Part shown: positions 24,777 through 32,748 of the stretch, piece by piece
Layout: each line of letters opens with the position of its first letter
Numbering within the stretch: position 1 is the stretch's first letter
Assembly: GCF_000317835.1 (NCBI RefSeq)
Contig: NC_019793.1
Location: 2,505,001 to 2,569,000, forward strand
Length of the DNA: 64,000 nucleotides
From: Deinococcus peraridilitoris DSM 19664
Lineage (GTDB): Bacteria > Deinococcota > Deinococci > Deinococcales > Deinococcaceae
Reading direction: 5' to 3'
Notes under the pieces: generated by a model
Databases searched by the model: none
Told to the model about the DNA's origin: nothing
The model's input: the letters and a program-made list of their open reading frames with translations, nothing else
Translations under genes and position numbers: made by a program

Positions 24777-25334
24777 TCACACGGTCAGATCGTCCCGCAA
24801 GATTGCTGTCGGCTTCCCGTCGATACTGAACGAGTTCTTCTGCTGCCAGTAGTCGTGCAGTTCCTCCGGGCTCTTCCTCAAGGCCCAGTGGTTGAGCTCC
24901 TGGCGCTCTCCCTGATAGGCATAGTGAGGCACCGCCATTCCACACGAGGTCTGCACCAGTTGAACGTCCAGCACGAATACCTGCCGGGCTCCGGGCAGGG
25001 GACCGAAGAGCGCATAAAGCTCGTTCCACTCCCGGTCATGGCCGTGGACCACCCGCGCCTGTCCGTACAGCCGCAGAATCATCGGAGGTCCCTCGAAAGC
25101 GCAGAACATCAAGGTCATCCTGGGGTACTCCAGGATATGCGCGGCGGACTCGTTCCCGCTGCCGGTCACGTTGAGCCAGGCGACCTGCTTCGGCCCAAGA
25201 ACCCGCAAGGAATCCATGCCCTTCGGCGAGACGTTCACCGTGCCCGTCTCGCCGGCCGTGCCCACAAAGAAAATCTTCTGTTGCTCGATGAACGCTTTCA
25301 GGACAGGTGTGATGGCGTCGAGCTGCTTTCCCAT
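24777..25334 (-). CDS. Pyridoxamine 5'-phosphate oxidase-like flavin-fold protein
   Basis: A 185-residue protein of the split-barrel PPOX/FMN-binding superfamily: FFVGTAGETGTVNVSPKGMDSLRVLGPKQVAWLN in the first half covers the strand-loop-strand that binds FMN or F420 (residues ~22-56), followed by NESAAHILEYPRMTLMFCAF and LRLYGQARVV. Members often act as general stress proteins or flavin reductases; the substrate is unknown. The TAAGAT at 25345-25340 gives a leaderless -10. Convergent neighbours are absent; the gap to 25578 holds nothing recognised. Confidence 0.85.
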   Translation of the reverse strand: MGKQLDAITPVLKAFIEQQKIFFVGTAGETGTVNVSPKGMDSLRVLGPKQVAWLNVTGSGNESAAHILEYPRMTLMFCAFEGPPMILRLYGQARVVHGHDREWNELYALFGPLPGARQVFVLDVQLVQTSCGMAVPHYAYQGERQELNHWALRKSPEELHDYWQQKNSFSIDGKPTAILRDDLTV

Positions 25335-25577
25335 ACCTCATCTTACTGACGGCAGCTCTCTCAGTCGTCGCTCTCCTCAAGCGGAAAATGCGTCCATGCA
25401 GTGAAGTTCAGCACCCATTGCACGACCGCGTCGAGTTCGGCGTGAAAGCGGTGTGTGGGTAAGGCATGACGACCCCACCCCAAACACCCTCTGCTCCAGC
25501 CGTCAAGCACGCTCATCCGAGGACGAGTTGCTGATACCGGCCGATTTTACCCGACTGCAACGAAAGCCCAGCTGGTA

Positions 25578-26549
25578 TCAGAGCGGATTTTCTCCCGCGA
25601 GCAGGGCGCTGGCGGTCGCTTCGTCCACGATCAGCTCGCTCAGTAGCCTGCCGCGCAGCGCGGCGCGCAGTCCCTCGACCTTGCCAAGACCCGACACCAC
25701 GCACAGGGCGTGTTTGGCAGTCTGGAAGAGCGTCAGGTCGGGGCCGCTGGCGCGCGCGTTGAGGGGAATGTCGCGGAAGCTGCCGTCCCGGCGAAAGAAG
25801 ACCGTGGCGATGTCACCCACCACGCCCTCGCGCTCCAGTTCCTGCAGGTCCTCGTGCTCGAGCTGCCCCCCCACGTAGACGTGACTCGGGACGCGCGCCA
25901 GCGGTGAGCCGACGCTGTACACCAGCAGCCGGGCGCGGGCGTGCAAGTCGAGCAGGCGCCGCACGGACCGCTCCCGCCACATGGCGCGTTTGGTTTCGGC
26001 GTAATCGAAAAAGGTCGGCACGGGAAAGAGGTGGGCGCGCGCACCGTAGTTCTGCGCGAAGCGGGCGTAGGTCTCGCCCGCCTGCAGGTTGGTGATGTGG
26101 CGCGCCGTGCCCGCGCCGTTGAGCTGCACGAAGTCGAGGTCCGGGCAGGTTCTGGGCGTCAGGTGGTGTGAGACGGCTTCGAGCGTCGTGCCCCACGCCA
26201 GGCCGACCACCATCTCGGGCTGCAGCAGCGTGTTGAGGTGGTTGGCGGTAAAGACCGCCACCCGCTCCAGCCATTCCTGCTCGCTGGAGTTGGTCGGGAC
26301 GCTGACGACCTTGACGCTGCGCACGCCGTAGCGCTGCGCGATGTCGCGCTCCAGCACCTGCGGCTGCGCCGCCGGATCGTGAATGCGAATCTCGACCAGC
26401 CCGGTGCGTTTGGCCAGGGTCAGCAGCCGCGAGACTTTGGGGCGCGACAGCCCGAGTTCCCGCGCGATGGTCTCGGTGGTGAGGTTCTGGTAATAGTACA
26501 GCCGGCTCACCTGCACGGCCAGCGCGGTCTGATCGTCGGTTGGGGTCAT
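25578..26549 (-). CDS. SorC/DeoR-type sugar-binding regulator, likely of the glp genes
   Basis: A 323-residue regulator with an N-terminal helix-turn-helix (YYQNLTTETIARELGLSRPKVSRLL) and a C-terminal SorC-type sugar-phosphate-binding domain (EMVVGLAWGTTLEAVSHHL; VYSVGSP; GVVGDIATVFFRRDG; VSGLGKVEGLRAALRG). These proteins control sugar or polyol operons and respond to phosphorylated sugars. It is divergent from glpK with a palindrome TGAACA-GA-TGTTCA in the shared region, so it probably controls the glycerol genes. The ATG at 26549 is the start matching family length; an upstream frame to 26645 covers the operator. Confidence 0.85.
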   Translation of the reverse strand: MTPTDDQTALAVQVSRLYYYQNLTTETIARELGLSRPKVSRLLTLAKRTGLVEIRIHDPAAQPQVLERDIAQRYGVRSVKVVSVPTNSSEQEWLERVAVFTANHLNTLLQPEMVVGLAWGTTLEAVSHHLTPRTCPDLDFVQLNGAGTARHITNLQAGETYARFAQNYGARAHLFPVPTFFDYAETKRAMWRERSVRRLLDLHARARLLVYSVGSPLARVPSHVYVGGQLEHEDLQELEREGVVGDIATVFFRRDGSFRDIPLNARASGPDLTLFQTAKHALCVVSGLGKVEGLRAALRGRLLSELIVDEATASALLAGENPL

Positions 26550-26609
26550 GAGGATGAGGCAACTCCAGGGAAAGTCTTCGGGGCTTGCATCATCAGTGTG
26601 CCATACTAC

Positions 26610-26623
26610 TGAACAGATGTTCA
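26610..26623. promoter_or_regulatory. Predicted operator of the glp regulator
   Basis: TGAACA and TGTTCA are perfect inverted 6-bp arms around GA. A third half site TGTTCA at 26639-26644 falls inside the glpK promoter spacer. The layout suits cooperative binding of a tetrameric SorC-type regulator. Confidence 0.55.
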
Positions 26624-26629
26624 AACTGA

Positions 26630-26658
26630 TTGACTCGTTGTTCACAAGCGGGTACAGT
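26630..26658 (+). promoter_or_regulatory. glpK promoter
   Basis: TTGACT (26630-26635), a 17-bp spacer and TACAGT (26653-26658) form a good sigma-70 promoter. The half site TGTTCA lies in the spacer, so repressor binding would block it. Confidence 0.65.
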
Positions 26659-26746
26659 TGAAACCGACCACGCGTTCAGAAGGGCTTTTACGCGCCTCAG
26701 GAGGAGCGACCTTGAGCAGCAACACTGGCCGTGCAGGAAGTGCATG

Positions 26747-28261
26747 ATGAAGTACATTCTCGCCCTCGACCAGGGCACCACCAGCAGCCGCGCGATTGTC
26801 TTCGATCAGGACGGCAGCATCGTCAGCGCGGCCCAGAAGGAGTTCCGCCAGATCTTTCCGCAAAGCGGCCTGGTCGAACACGACGCCCAGGAAATCTGGA
26901 GCAACCAGCTTGGCGTCGCCCAGGAAGCCATCACCCGCGCGGGGCTGCGGGCCACGGACATCGCGGCCATCGGCATCACCAACCAGCGGGAGACCGTGGT
27001 GATCTGGGAGCGCAAAAGCGGCAGACCGATTCACAACGCCATCGTCTGGCAGGACCGCCGCACCGCCCTCCTGTGCGACCAACTGCGCGCTCAGGGTCTC
27101 GAGGCGCTCTTCGTGCAGAAGACCGGCCTCCTGATCGACGCCTACTTCAGCGGCACCAAAGCCCGCTGGCTGCTCGATCACGTCCCCGGCGCGCGCGAGC
27201 AGGCCGAGCGGGGTGAACTGGCCCTCGGCACCATCGACTCGTGGCTGGTGTACAACCTCACGGGCGGCGAGTGCCATATCACCGATGCCAGCAACGCCTC
27301 ACGCACGCTGCTCTTCAATATCCATACCGGCGAGTGGGACGACGAGCTCTTGCGCATTCTCGAGATTCCGCGCTCGCTGCTGCCCGAGGTGCGCCCCAGC
27401 AGCGAGGTGTACGGCGAAACCTCGCCGGGTCTGCTGGGCGCGCGCATTCCCATCGCGGGCATGGCGGGCGACCAGCAGGCCGCCACCTTCGGGCAGGCCT
27501 GTGTCGAGAAGGGCATGGCCAAGAACACCTACGGCACCGGCTGCTTCATGCTGCTCAATACTGGAGGCCAGGCGGTGCCCTCGCAGCACAAGCTGCTCAC
27601 CACGGTGGCCTGGACCATCAGGGGGCGCACCGACTACGCCCTGGAGGGCAGCATCTTCGTGGCCGGAGCCGTCATGCAGTGGCTGCGTGACGGCCTGGGG
27701 ATCATCCGGGACAGCGCCGAGGTCGAGGCACTCGCGGCCAGCGTGCCCGACAACGGCGGCGTGTACCTGGTGCCCGCCTTTGTGGGACTCGGCGCGCCGC
27801 ACTGGGACAGCTACGCGCGCGGCAGCATCCACGGTCTCTCGCGAGGCAGCACCCGCGCCCACATCGCCCGCGCCGCCCTGGAAAGCGTCGCCTACCAGAC
27901 CGCCGACGTGCTGCAGGCCATGCAGCAGGACGCCGCCACGCCCGTGCGCGAACTGCGCGTGGACGGGGGCGCCAGCAGAAACGACCTGCTGATGCAGTTT
28001 CAGGCCGACGTGCTCGGCGTGCCCGTCGTGCGGCCCCAGGTGACCGAGACGACCGCGCTGGGCGCCGCGTACCTTGCGGGCCTCGCGGTCGGGTACTGGG
28101 AAAGCGAACAGCAGATCGCCCGGCAATGGCGCGAGGAACGCCGCTTCGAACCCCGCATGGGGGAAGACGAGCGTGAAGCGCTGCTCTCGCAGTGGCGGCG
28201 CGCCGTGCAGCGCTCCACGGCCTGGGAGCGCCCCGACGACCAGGGAGCCACCACACAGTAA
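26747..28261 (+). CDS. glpK: Glycerol kinase
   Basis: A 504-residue FGGY-family kinase that turns glycerol into sn-glycerol 3-phosphate using ATP. Diagnostic parts: the phosphate-binding [57 protein letters not shown] and, in the C-terminal half, [29 protein letters not shown] and [20 protein letters not shown] (shown in pieces; residues ~255-285 and ~405-425). Length fits the family. Two adjacent ATGs (26744, 26747) follow AGGAAG; the second has the better spacing. No glpF transporter gene is beside it. glpD follows 20 bases later. Confidence 0.97.
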   Translation: MKYILALDQGTTSSRAIVFDQDGSIVSAAQKEFRQIFPQSGLVEHDAQEIWSNQLGVAQEAITRAGLRATDIAAIGITNQRETVVIWERKSGRPIHNAIVWQDRRTALLCDQLRAQGLEALFVQKTGLLIDAYFSGTKARWLLDHVPGAREQAERGELALGTIDSWLVYNLTGGECHITDASNASRTLLFNIHTGEWDDELLRILEIPRSLLPEVRPSSEVYGETSPGLLGARIPIAGMAGDQQAATFGQACVEKGMAKNTYGTGCFMLLNTGGQAVPSQHKLLTTVAWTIRGRTDYALEGSIFVAGAVMQWLRDGLGIIRDSAEVEALAASVPDNGGVYLVPAFVGLGAPHWDSYARGSIHGLSRGSTRAHIARAALESVAYQTADVLQAMQQDAATPVRELRVDGGASRNDLLMQFQADVLGVPVVRPQVTETTALGAAYLAGLAVGYWESEQQIARQWREERRFEPRMGEDEREALLSQWRRAVQRSTAWERPDDQGATTQ

Positions 28262-28281
28262 TTGTCGTCAAGGAGCAGCCC

Positions 28282-29877
28282 ATGTCAACGATCAATCCGC
28301 GCTCGACTTTCCTCGAGCAACTCCGCACAACCCCTATTTGGGACATCGTCATCATCGGCGGCGGCGCCTCGGGCCTGGGCGCGGCCGTGGAGGCCGCTTC
28401 GCGCGGGTACAAGACCTTGCTGCTCGAAGCGCACGATTTCGCCAAGGGCACCTCCAGCCGCTCGACCAAGCTGGTGCACGGCGGCGTGCGCTACCTCGCG
28501 CAGGGCAACATCGGCCTGGTGCGCGAAGCGCTGCGCGAACGTGGCCTGATGCGCAAGAACGCTCCGCACCTCGTGCACGACATGAGCTTCGTGGTGCCCG
28601 CCTACGACTGGTGGGCCGGGCCGTTCTACGGGGTGGGTCTCAAGATGTACGACCTGCTGGCCGGCAAGCTCAACCTGGGCGGCAGCAAGTACCTCGGCAA
28701 GGAAGAAACCCTGCGCCACACGCCCACCCTGCAAGGTGAGGGGCTGCGCGGCGGCATTCTCTACCATGACGGCCAGTTCGACGACGCCCGCCTCGCCGTG
28801 ACCCTGATGCGCACGGTGCTCGACCACGGCGGCGTCACCCTCAACTACCTGCCGGTCACCGGCCTGCTCAAAGAGGAGGGCAAAGTCTGCGGCGCCACCG
28901 CCCGCGACAGCGAGAGCGGCCAGGAATTCACGGTCCGGGCCCGGGCCGTGGTGAACGCCACGGGGGTGTTCGTCGACCAGATCAGGCGCATGGACGAGCC
29001 CGGCGCCAGGGACATGCTCTCGCCCAGCCAGGGCGTGCACGTGGTGGTGGACAAACGCTTTTTGCCAGGAGACAGCGCCATCATGATTCCGCGCACCGAG
29101 GACGGCCGGGTGCTCTTCGCGGTGCCCTGGCACGACCACGTGGTGATCGGCACGACCGACACGGCCGTGCCGCATGCCAGCCTGGAACCGCGCGCCCTGC
29201 CCGAGGAGATCGAGTTCATCCTGCGCACCGCCGGGCAGTATATGAATCCCGCCCCCACCAGGGCAGACGTGAAAAGCGTCTACGTGGGGCTGCGCCCGCT
29301 GGTGAAGGCCGAGACCAGCGACGGCGTGGGGTCTACGGCGCAGCTGTCGCGCGACCACGTGCTGCGCGTGGCGCCCTCGGGGCTGATCACCCTCACGGGC
29401 GGCAAGTGGACCACCTACCGTCACATGGGCGAGGACGCCATCGACCGGGCCGCCGAGGTGGGCGCACTGCCCACGCGGCTCTCGCTCACCCAGGGTCTAA
29501 GGCTGCACGGCTGGACCGAAACCCCCGAAGCGGCCCCGCTGGACGTGTACGGCACGGACGCCGCGCACCTGCGGCAACTGGCGGGCGCCGAGACCGCGCT
29601 GCACCCCGAATTGCCCTACCTGGAGGCCGAAGTGCGCTGGGCGGCACGCTGTGAACTGGCGCGCACCGTCGAGGACGTGCTCTCACGGCGCACGCGGGCA
29701 CTTTTGCTCAATGCCCGCGCGAGCGAACAGGCGGCACTGCGGGTGGCCCAGCTCCTCGCCGAGGAGCTGGGCCACGACGCCCACTGGATCGCCACGCAAG
29801 TCGCACAGTTTCGTGAACTCGCGCGCGGGTACCAGCTGGACGCTGTGGCCGAGCCCGACCTGAGCGCTTCCTCCTGA
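28282..29877 (+). CDS. glpD: Glycerol-3-phosphate dehydrogenase (aerobic, FAD)
   Basis: A 531-residue FAD-dependent enzyme that oxidises glycerol 3-phosphate to dihydroxyacetone phosphate and feeds electrons to the quinone pool. The N-terminal dinucleotide-binding motif is VIIGGGASGLGAA, then GTSSRSTKLVHGGVRYL, a classic GlpD signature, and VIGTTDTAVPH plus TLTGGKWTTYRHMGEDA near the C-terminal end of the FAD domain. The ATG at 28282 is preceded by AAGGAG at nine bases. It forms an operon with glpK and is closed by a strong terminator. Confidence 0.96.
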   Translation: MSTINPRSTFLEQLRTTPIWDIVIIGGGASGLGAAVEAASRGYKTLLLEAHDFAKGTSSRSTKLVHGGVRYLAQGNIGLVREALRERGLMRKNAPHLVHDMSFVVPAYDWWAGPFYGVGLKMYDLLAGKLNLGGSKYLGKEETLRHTPTLQGEGLRGGILYHDGQFDDARLAVTLMRTVLDHGGVTLNYLPVTGLLKEEGKVCGATARDSESGQEFTVRARAVVNATGVFVDQIRRMDEPGARDMLSPSQGVHVVVDKRFLPGDSAIMIPRTEDGRVLFAVPWHDHVVIGTTDTAVPHASLEPRALPEEIEFILRTAGQYMNPAPTRADVKSVYVGLRPLVKAETSDGVGSTAQLSRDHVLRVAPSGLITLTGGKWTTYRHMGEDAIDRAAEVGALPTRLSLTQGLRLHGWTETPEAAPLDVYGTDAAHLRQLAGAETALHPELPYLEAEVRWAARCELARTVEDVLSRRTRALLLNARASEQAALRVAQLLAEELGHDAHWIATQVAQFRELARGYQLDAVAEPDLSASS

Positions 29878-29882
29878 GCGGG

Positions 29883-29922
29883 AAGGACGCTCGCCCCTCC
29901 GGCCGGAGGGGCGAGCGTCCTT
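29883..29922 (+). terminator. Strong intrinsic terminator after glpD
   Basis: A perfect 20-bp self-complementary stem (29883-29902 with 29903-29922; the centre forms the loop) ends in TTTT. It lies just past the glpD stop. Confidence 0.85.
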
Positions 29923-29955
29923 TTGACTCATCCGGAGACGCGTCATGATAGAAGG

Positions 29956-30327
29956 GTGCCCGCCTCGCGACTTGCGCTTCAGCTGATTGCGGTCCTGCTT
30001 TTCCTGCTGCAGGTGCCGCACGGTCATGCGCGGCTACTTGCGGTGGGGTCGCCTGTCGCATCGGCGCAGGCGGGAAACCCGGCGGCCGCGTGCCACCACG
30101 GACAGGCCAGCGAGGCCGAGCATGCCCATGGGCCATCCCAGCATAGTTATGATCCTCATGACTGTGCCTGCTGCGCGCCCCCGCCCGTGGGCTTGCCCGG
30201 CGAGACCCACCTGGCCGTACCGGGCCTGGGGCTTGCGCATTCCCCGCCCGTGCCCGCTCCACACGAGCGGAAAGTGGCCCTGTCTTCCCGGGCGCGCGGC
30301 CCGCCCCTGTCCCTGTTGACCGCCTGA
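29956..30327 (+). CDS. His/Cys-rich small exported protein (DUF2946-like)
   Basis: A 123-residue protein from a GTG start. A hydrophobic signal-like segment (LALQLIAVLLFLLQVPHGHA) is followed by a His-rich region (CHHGQASEAEHAHGPSQHS) and a CACC motif (PHDCACCAPPP), which resembles DUF2946/copper-linked small proteins. The Cys and His would suit copper binding in the periplasm. It heads the four-gene operon with YcnI. The start is uncertain: the frame runs up to 29923, and the GTG at 29956 places the signal at the right distance. Confidence 0.6.
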   Translation: MPASRLALQLIAVLLFLLQVPHGHARLLAVGSPVASAQAGNPAAACHHGQASEAEHAHGPSQHSYDPHDCACCAPPPVGLPGETHLAVPGLGLAHSPPVPAPHERKVALSSRARGPPLSLLTA

Positions 30328-30379
30328 AGCGCCCTGCCGAGCAGGGTTGTGCCCTCACGCCTTCAACAAGGAGTTTTTC

Positions 30380-30838
30380 ATGCTGCATAGAATCCTGGCG
30401 GTCACGGCCGCCACCTTCGCTTCGCTGGCCTTCACGTCGCTGGCCCTTGCGCACGCCACCGTCAAAACCGACACCGGCGTCAGCGAAAGCAAGGCCGGTG
30501 CCTACGAAACCTATCGCCTGCAGGTCCCCGTCGAAAAGGAGATCGCCACCACCGAGGTGCGCCTGATCGTTCCGCCCGGCTTGCGCGTCGGCACCTTTCA
30601 GCCGGTGCCCGGCTGGACCCGCACGGTCGTCAGGGACGCGCAGGGCCACATCACCGAGGTCACCTGGCGGGGCCGGCTCAACCCGATGGAGTTTCAGCGC
30701 TTTCTGATCAGCGCCCGCAACCCGGCGGACGCCGCGACCCTCTCGTGGGTGGTGCACCAGAAATACGCCGATGGCAGCGTCGTGCGCTGGGATGACAGCA
30801 GCGAGCAGACACCGGCCAGCAAGACGGTCGTGAGATAG
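30380..30838 (+). CDS. YcnI-like (DUF1775) copper-binding protein
   Basis: A 152-residue exported protein of the YcnI/DUF1775 family. The signal peptide ends LAFTSLALA, leaving mature HATVKTDTGVSESKAGAYE, whose N-terminal His is the copper ligand known from Bacillus YcnI (mono-histidine brace); PGWTRTVVRD supplies the conserved Trp region. YcnI proteins act in copper acquisition or protection at the cell surface. The ATG at 30380 has AAGGAG ten bases upstream. Genes on both sides are also copper- or redox-linked. Confidence 0.88.
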   Translation: MLHRILAVTAATFASLAFTSLALAHATVKTDTGVSESKAGAYETYRLQVPVEKEIATTEVRLIVPPGLRVGTFQPVPGWTRTVVRDAQGHITEVTWRGRLNPMEFQRFLISARNPADAATLSWVVHQKYADGSVVRWDDSSEQTPASKTVVR

Positions 30839-30845
30839 GAAGGGC

Positions 30846-31502
30846 GTGAGTAAACACCGCGTGACGGGCCGCAAGCCTGAACCACGAGTGCAGGAAACGG
30901 CGCCGGAACGGGCCCGCCGTTTCTCCGGCGTCGCGCCCGCCGGAGTGCAGGTGGCCATCGCGGCCCTGGGCGCGCTGAACACCGAGCTGGCGCTGCGGGT
31001 GCTGTACGATCCGTCCGCACACGTGTTCGGTCAGCGGCAGGCCGAGGTTTATGGCTGGTTCTCGCTGCTGGCCCTGCTGCTGGTGCTGGCGTCCCACTGG
31101 CTTCGGCTGGTGGCCTACCGCCGCGCCCTGGGCCTGGCGGCCTTCGTGTACGCCCTCGTCCACGTGTGGTATTCGCACCGGCATATCCTGGGAGGTGACT
31201 GGGAAAACGTCCTGTTCTTCAGCCCCTCTGACCAGGCCGGGTTGTGGGTCGGCGTCCTCGCCCTGCTGGGCCTGCTTCCGCTGGTCATCACCAGCAGCGA
31301 CCGCGCTCGGCGGCGCCTCGGGGGGCGCTGGAAGACTTTGCACAGGCTGGGCCCGCCCATGACCGTGCTGGCCACCTGGCACACCGTATGGATCGGGGTG
31401 CATTTCGGCCTCGTTCCCCTGGCGTGGACCTCGGTGGTGCTGCTGGCGCTCACCTTCGTCCTGTTCCTGTTTCGCTTGCGGAAAGTCAGAAGATCACCAT
31501 GA
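30846..31502 (+). CDS. Ferric-reductase-like transmembrane protein
   Basis: A 218-residue protein with six hydrophobic segments resembling the ferric reductase/YedZ (MsrQ) heme-binding membrane family: FVYALVHVWYSHRHILGG and TLHRLGPPMTVLATWHTVWI contain the conserved helix His residues that would hold two hemes. It would move electrons across the membrane, here perhaps to reduce Cu(II) to Cu(I). No methionine-sulfoxide reductase partner (MsrP) is adjacent. It starts at GTG 30846 after AGGAAGG, seven bases from YcnI, and overlaps the next gene by ATGA. Confidence 0.8.
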   Translation: MSKHRVTGRKPEPRVQETAPERARRFSGVAPAGVQVAIAALGALNTELALRVLYDPSAHVFGQRQAEVYGWFSLLALLLVLASHWLRLVAYRRALGLAAFVYALVHVWYSHRHILGGDWENVLFFSPSDQAGLWVGVLALLGLLPLVITSSDRARRRLGGRWKTLHRLGPPMTVLATWHTVWIGVHFGLVPLAWTSVVLLALTFVLFLFRLRKVRRSP

Positions 31503-31915
31503 AACATCTGCTCCTGTTCACCCTGCTGCTTGGTGCGTCCGCGCTCGCCCACGAAATCGTGCGGGATGGCAACGTCGGCGCACTGCTGCACATCGAGCCC
31601 GACGACGATCCTGTGGTGGGCAAGGTCAGCGCAACCTGGTTCGAAACCAGAGCGCGCGGTGGGCGCCCCATCACCCTCACCAACTGCAACTGCACCGTCA
31701 GCGTGTATGCGGGCTCGGTGCAGCCGCACAAGAAGCCCGTGCTGACGCCGAAACTCAAAAGCGAGAAAAACCGTCTCGGCGTGGACCTCGTCTTTCCAGC
31801 CGAGGGCGCGTACACGCTGGTGCTGAGCGGCATGCCGAAGAACGGCGCGACCTTCAACGCCTTCCGGCTGGAGTGGGTCGTGCGCGCGGGGGGAACTGGC
31901 GGTCACGACCACTGA
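31499..31915 (+). CDS. Periplasmic protein with mature N-terminal His (copper-linked)
   Basis: A 138-residue exported protein: the signal MKHLLLFTLLLGASALA leaves HEIVRDGNVGALLHIEPDD, again an N-terminal His after an Ala. The body is a beta-rich domain with an NCNC motif (LTNCNCTVSVY) and the chain ends GGHDH. It may bind copper through the N-terminal His and Cys pair. The ATG overlaps the stop of the ferric-reductase-like gene (ATGA), so it is last in the four-gene operon. The family is not recognised with certainty. Confidence 0.72.
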   Translation: MKHLLLFTLLLGASALAHEIVRDGNVGALLHIEPDDDPVVGKVSATWFETRARGGRPITLTNCNCTVSVYAGSVQPHKKPVLTPKLKSEKNRLGVDLVFPAEGAYTLVLSGMPKNGATFNAFRLEWVVRAGGTGGHDH

Positions 31916-31927
31916 AGTCAGGCAGGG

Positions 31928-31962
31928 TGAGGGCGGGCCAAGGTGTAGCTGGCCCGCCCTCA
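31928..31962. terminator. Bidirectional hairpin between convergent copper genes
   Basis: A perfect 13-bp stem (31928-31940 with 31950-31962) and 9-base loop between the copper operon and the convergent DUF305 gene. Confidence 0.75.
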
Positions 31963-31986
31963 TTCGTTCGCTTCGTGTGCGGTCTC

Positions 31987-32619
31987 TCAGTGAGAATGCG
32001 AGCCCGGCGCGAGAGGGGGCAGGGGCACGGCGCCACGGGCACTCAGCATGTTCTTCATGCTGCCGATCTCGCTGCCCTGGGCGCCGCGCATCTGGCGCGC
32101 GAGGGCGGCGGCGTGCGGCGCCAGGCCCTGGCCGAGGGCCCCGTCGATCATGGAGAGCGCGCCCTCGTGGTGGCGGATCATCAGCTGCAGAAACAGCACT
32201 TCCGCCTGTTCGAGCGGTAACGCCGAGAGCGCGGCGACGTTCTCCGGCGAGGCCATGCCCATCGCCGCCGCTTCCTGCTGCTTCATGCCCTGCCCGCCCC
32301 AGGATTCTCCCCACAGCGTCAGCCAGGCCCGCATCTGCCCGACCTGCTCAATCTGCGAGGTGAGGATGTCGTAGGTGACTGCCTTGAGGGACGGGTCATT
32401 CGTGCGGTCATACAGGCGCGTGGCCATGTCCACCGCCTGCAGGTGATGCTGGATCATGTGGCGCGTGAAGTTCACGTTCGCAGAGTGCCGCGCCGCGCGG
32501 CCTTGCACGATCAGCGCGGCGCCGAGCACGAGAGCCAGCAAAACGAGGCCGAGCAGCAGCCGGTAAGGGCCGGAAATACCGACCCGAAGCGCGCGGCGGA
32601 AAGAGGACCGGGCAGTCAT
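31987..32619 (-). CDS. DUF305 (CopM-like) His/Met-rich protein
   Basis: A 210-residue protein with an N-terminal membrane anchor (YRLLLGLVLLALVLGAALIV) and a DUF305 four-helix domain. The family's metal-binding signatures are FTRHMIQHHLQAVDMA in the first helix, LMIRHHEGALSMIDGAL later, and QGSEIGSMKNML near the end. CopM from cyanobacteria, with the same fold, binds copper in the periplasm. It faces the YcnI operon tail to tail and shares its copper theme. Confidence 0.88.
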   Translation of the reverse strand: MTARSSFRRALRVGISGPYRLLLGLVLLALVLGAALIVQGRAARHSANVNFTRHMIQHHLQAVDMATRLYDRTNDPSLKAVTYDILTSQIEQVGQMRAWLTLWGESWGGQGMKQQEAAAMGMASPENVAALSALPLEQAEVLFLQLMIRHHEGALSMIDGALGQGLAPHAAALARQMRGAQGSEIGSMKNMLSARGAVPLPPLAPGSHSH

Positions 32620-32748
32620 GCCTTCAGCCTATCCTCTTGCCGTGAAGGCGACCAGGAAGGGCTGCGGCGCCCCGCCCTGCACCGAACCTCGCCCCGCGTG
32701 AAGGGAGTCGCCACCATGACCCTGGCGACTGCGCGTATGATCGCTCTC

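Noticed and set aside
31115..32314. 399-codon minus-strand frame
   Set aside because: Antisense to the ferric-reductase-like and periplasmic protein genes and overlapping DUF305 in another frame.
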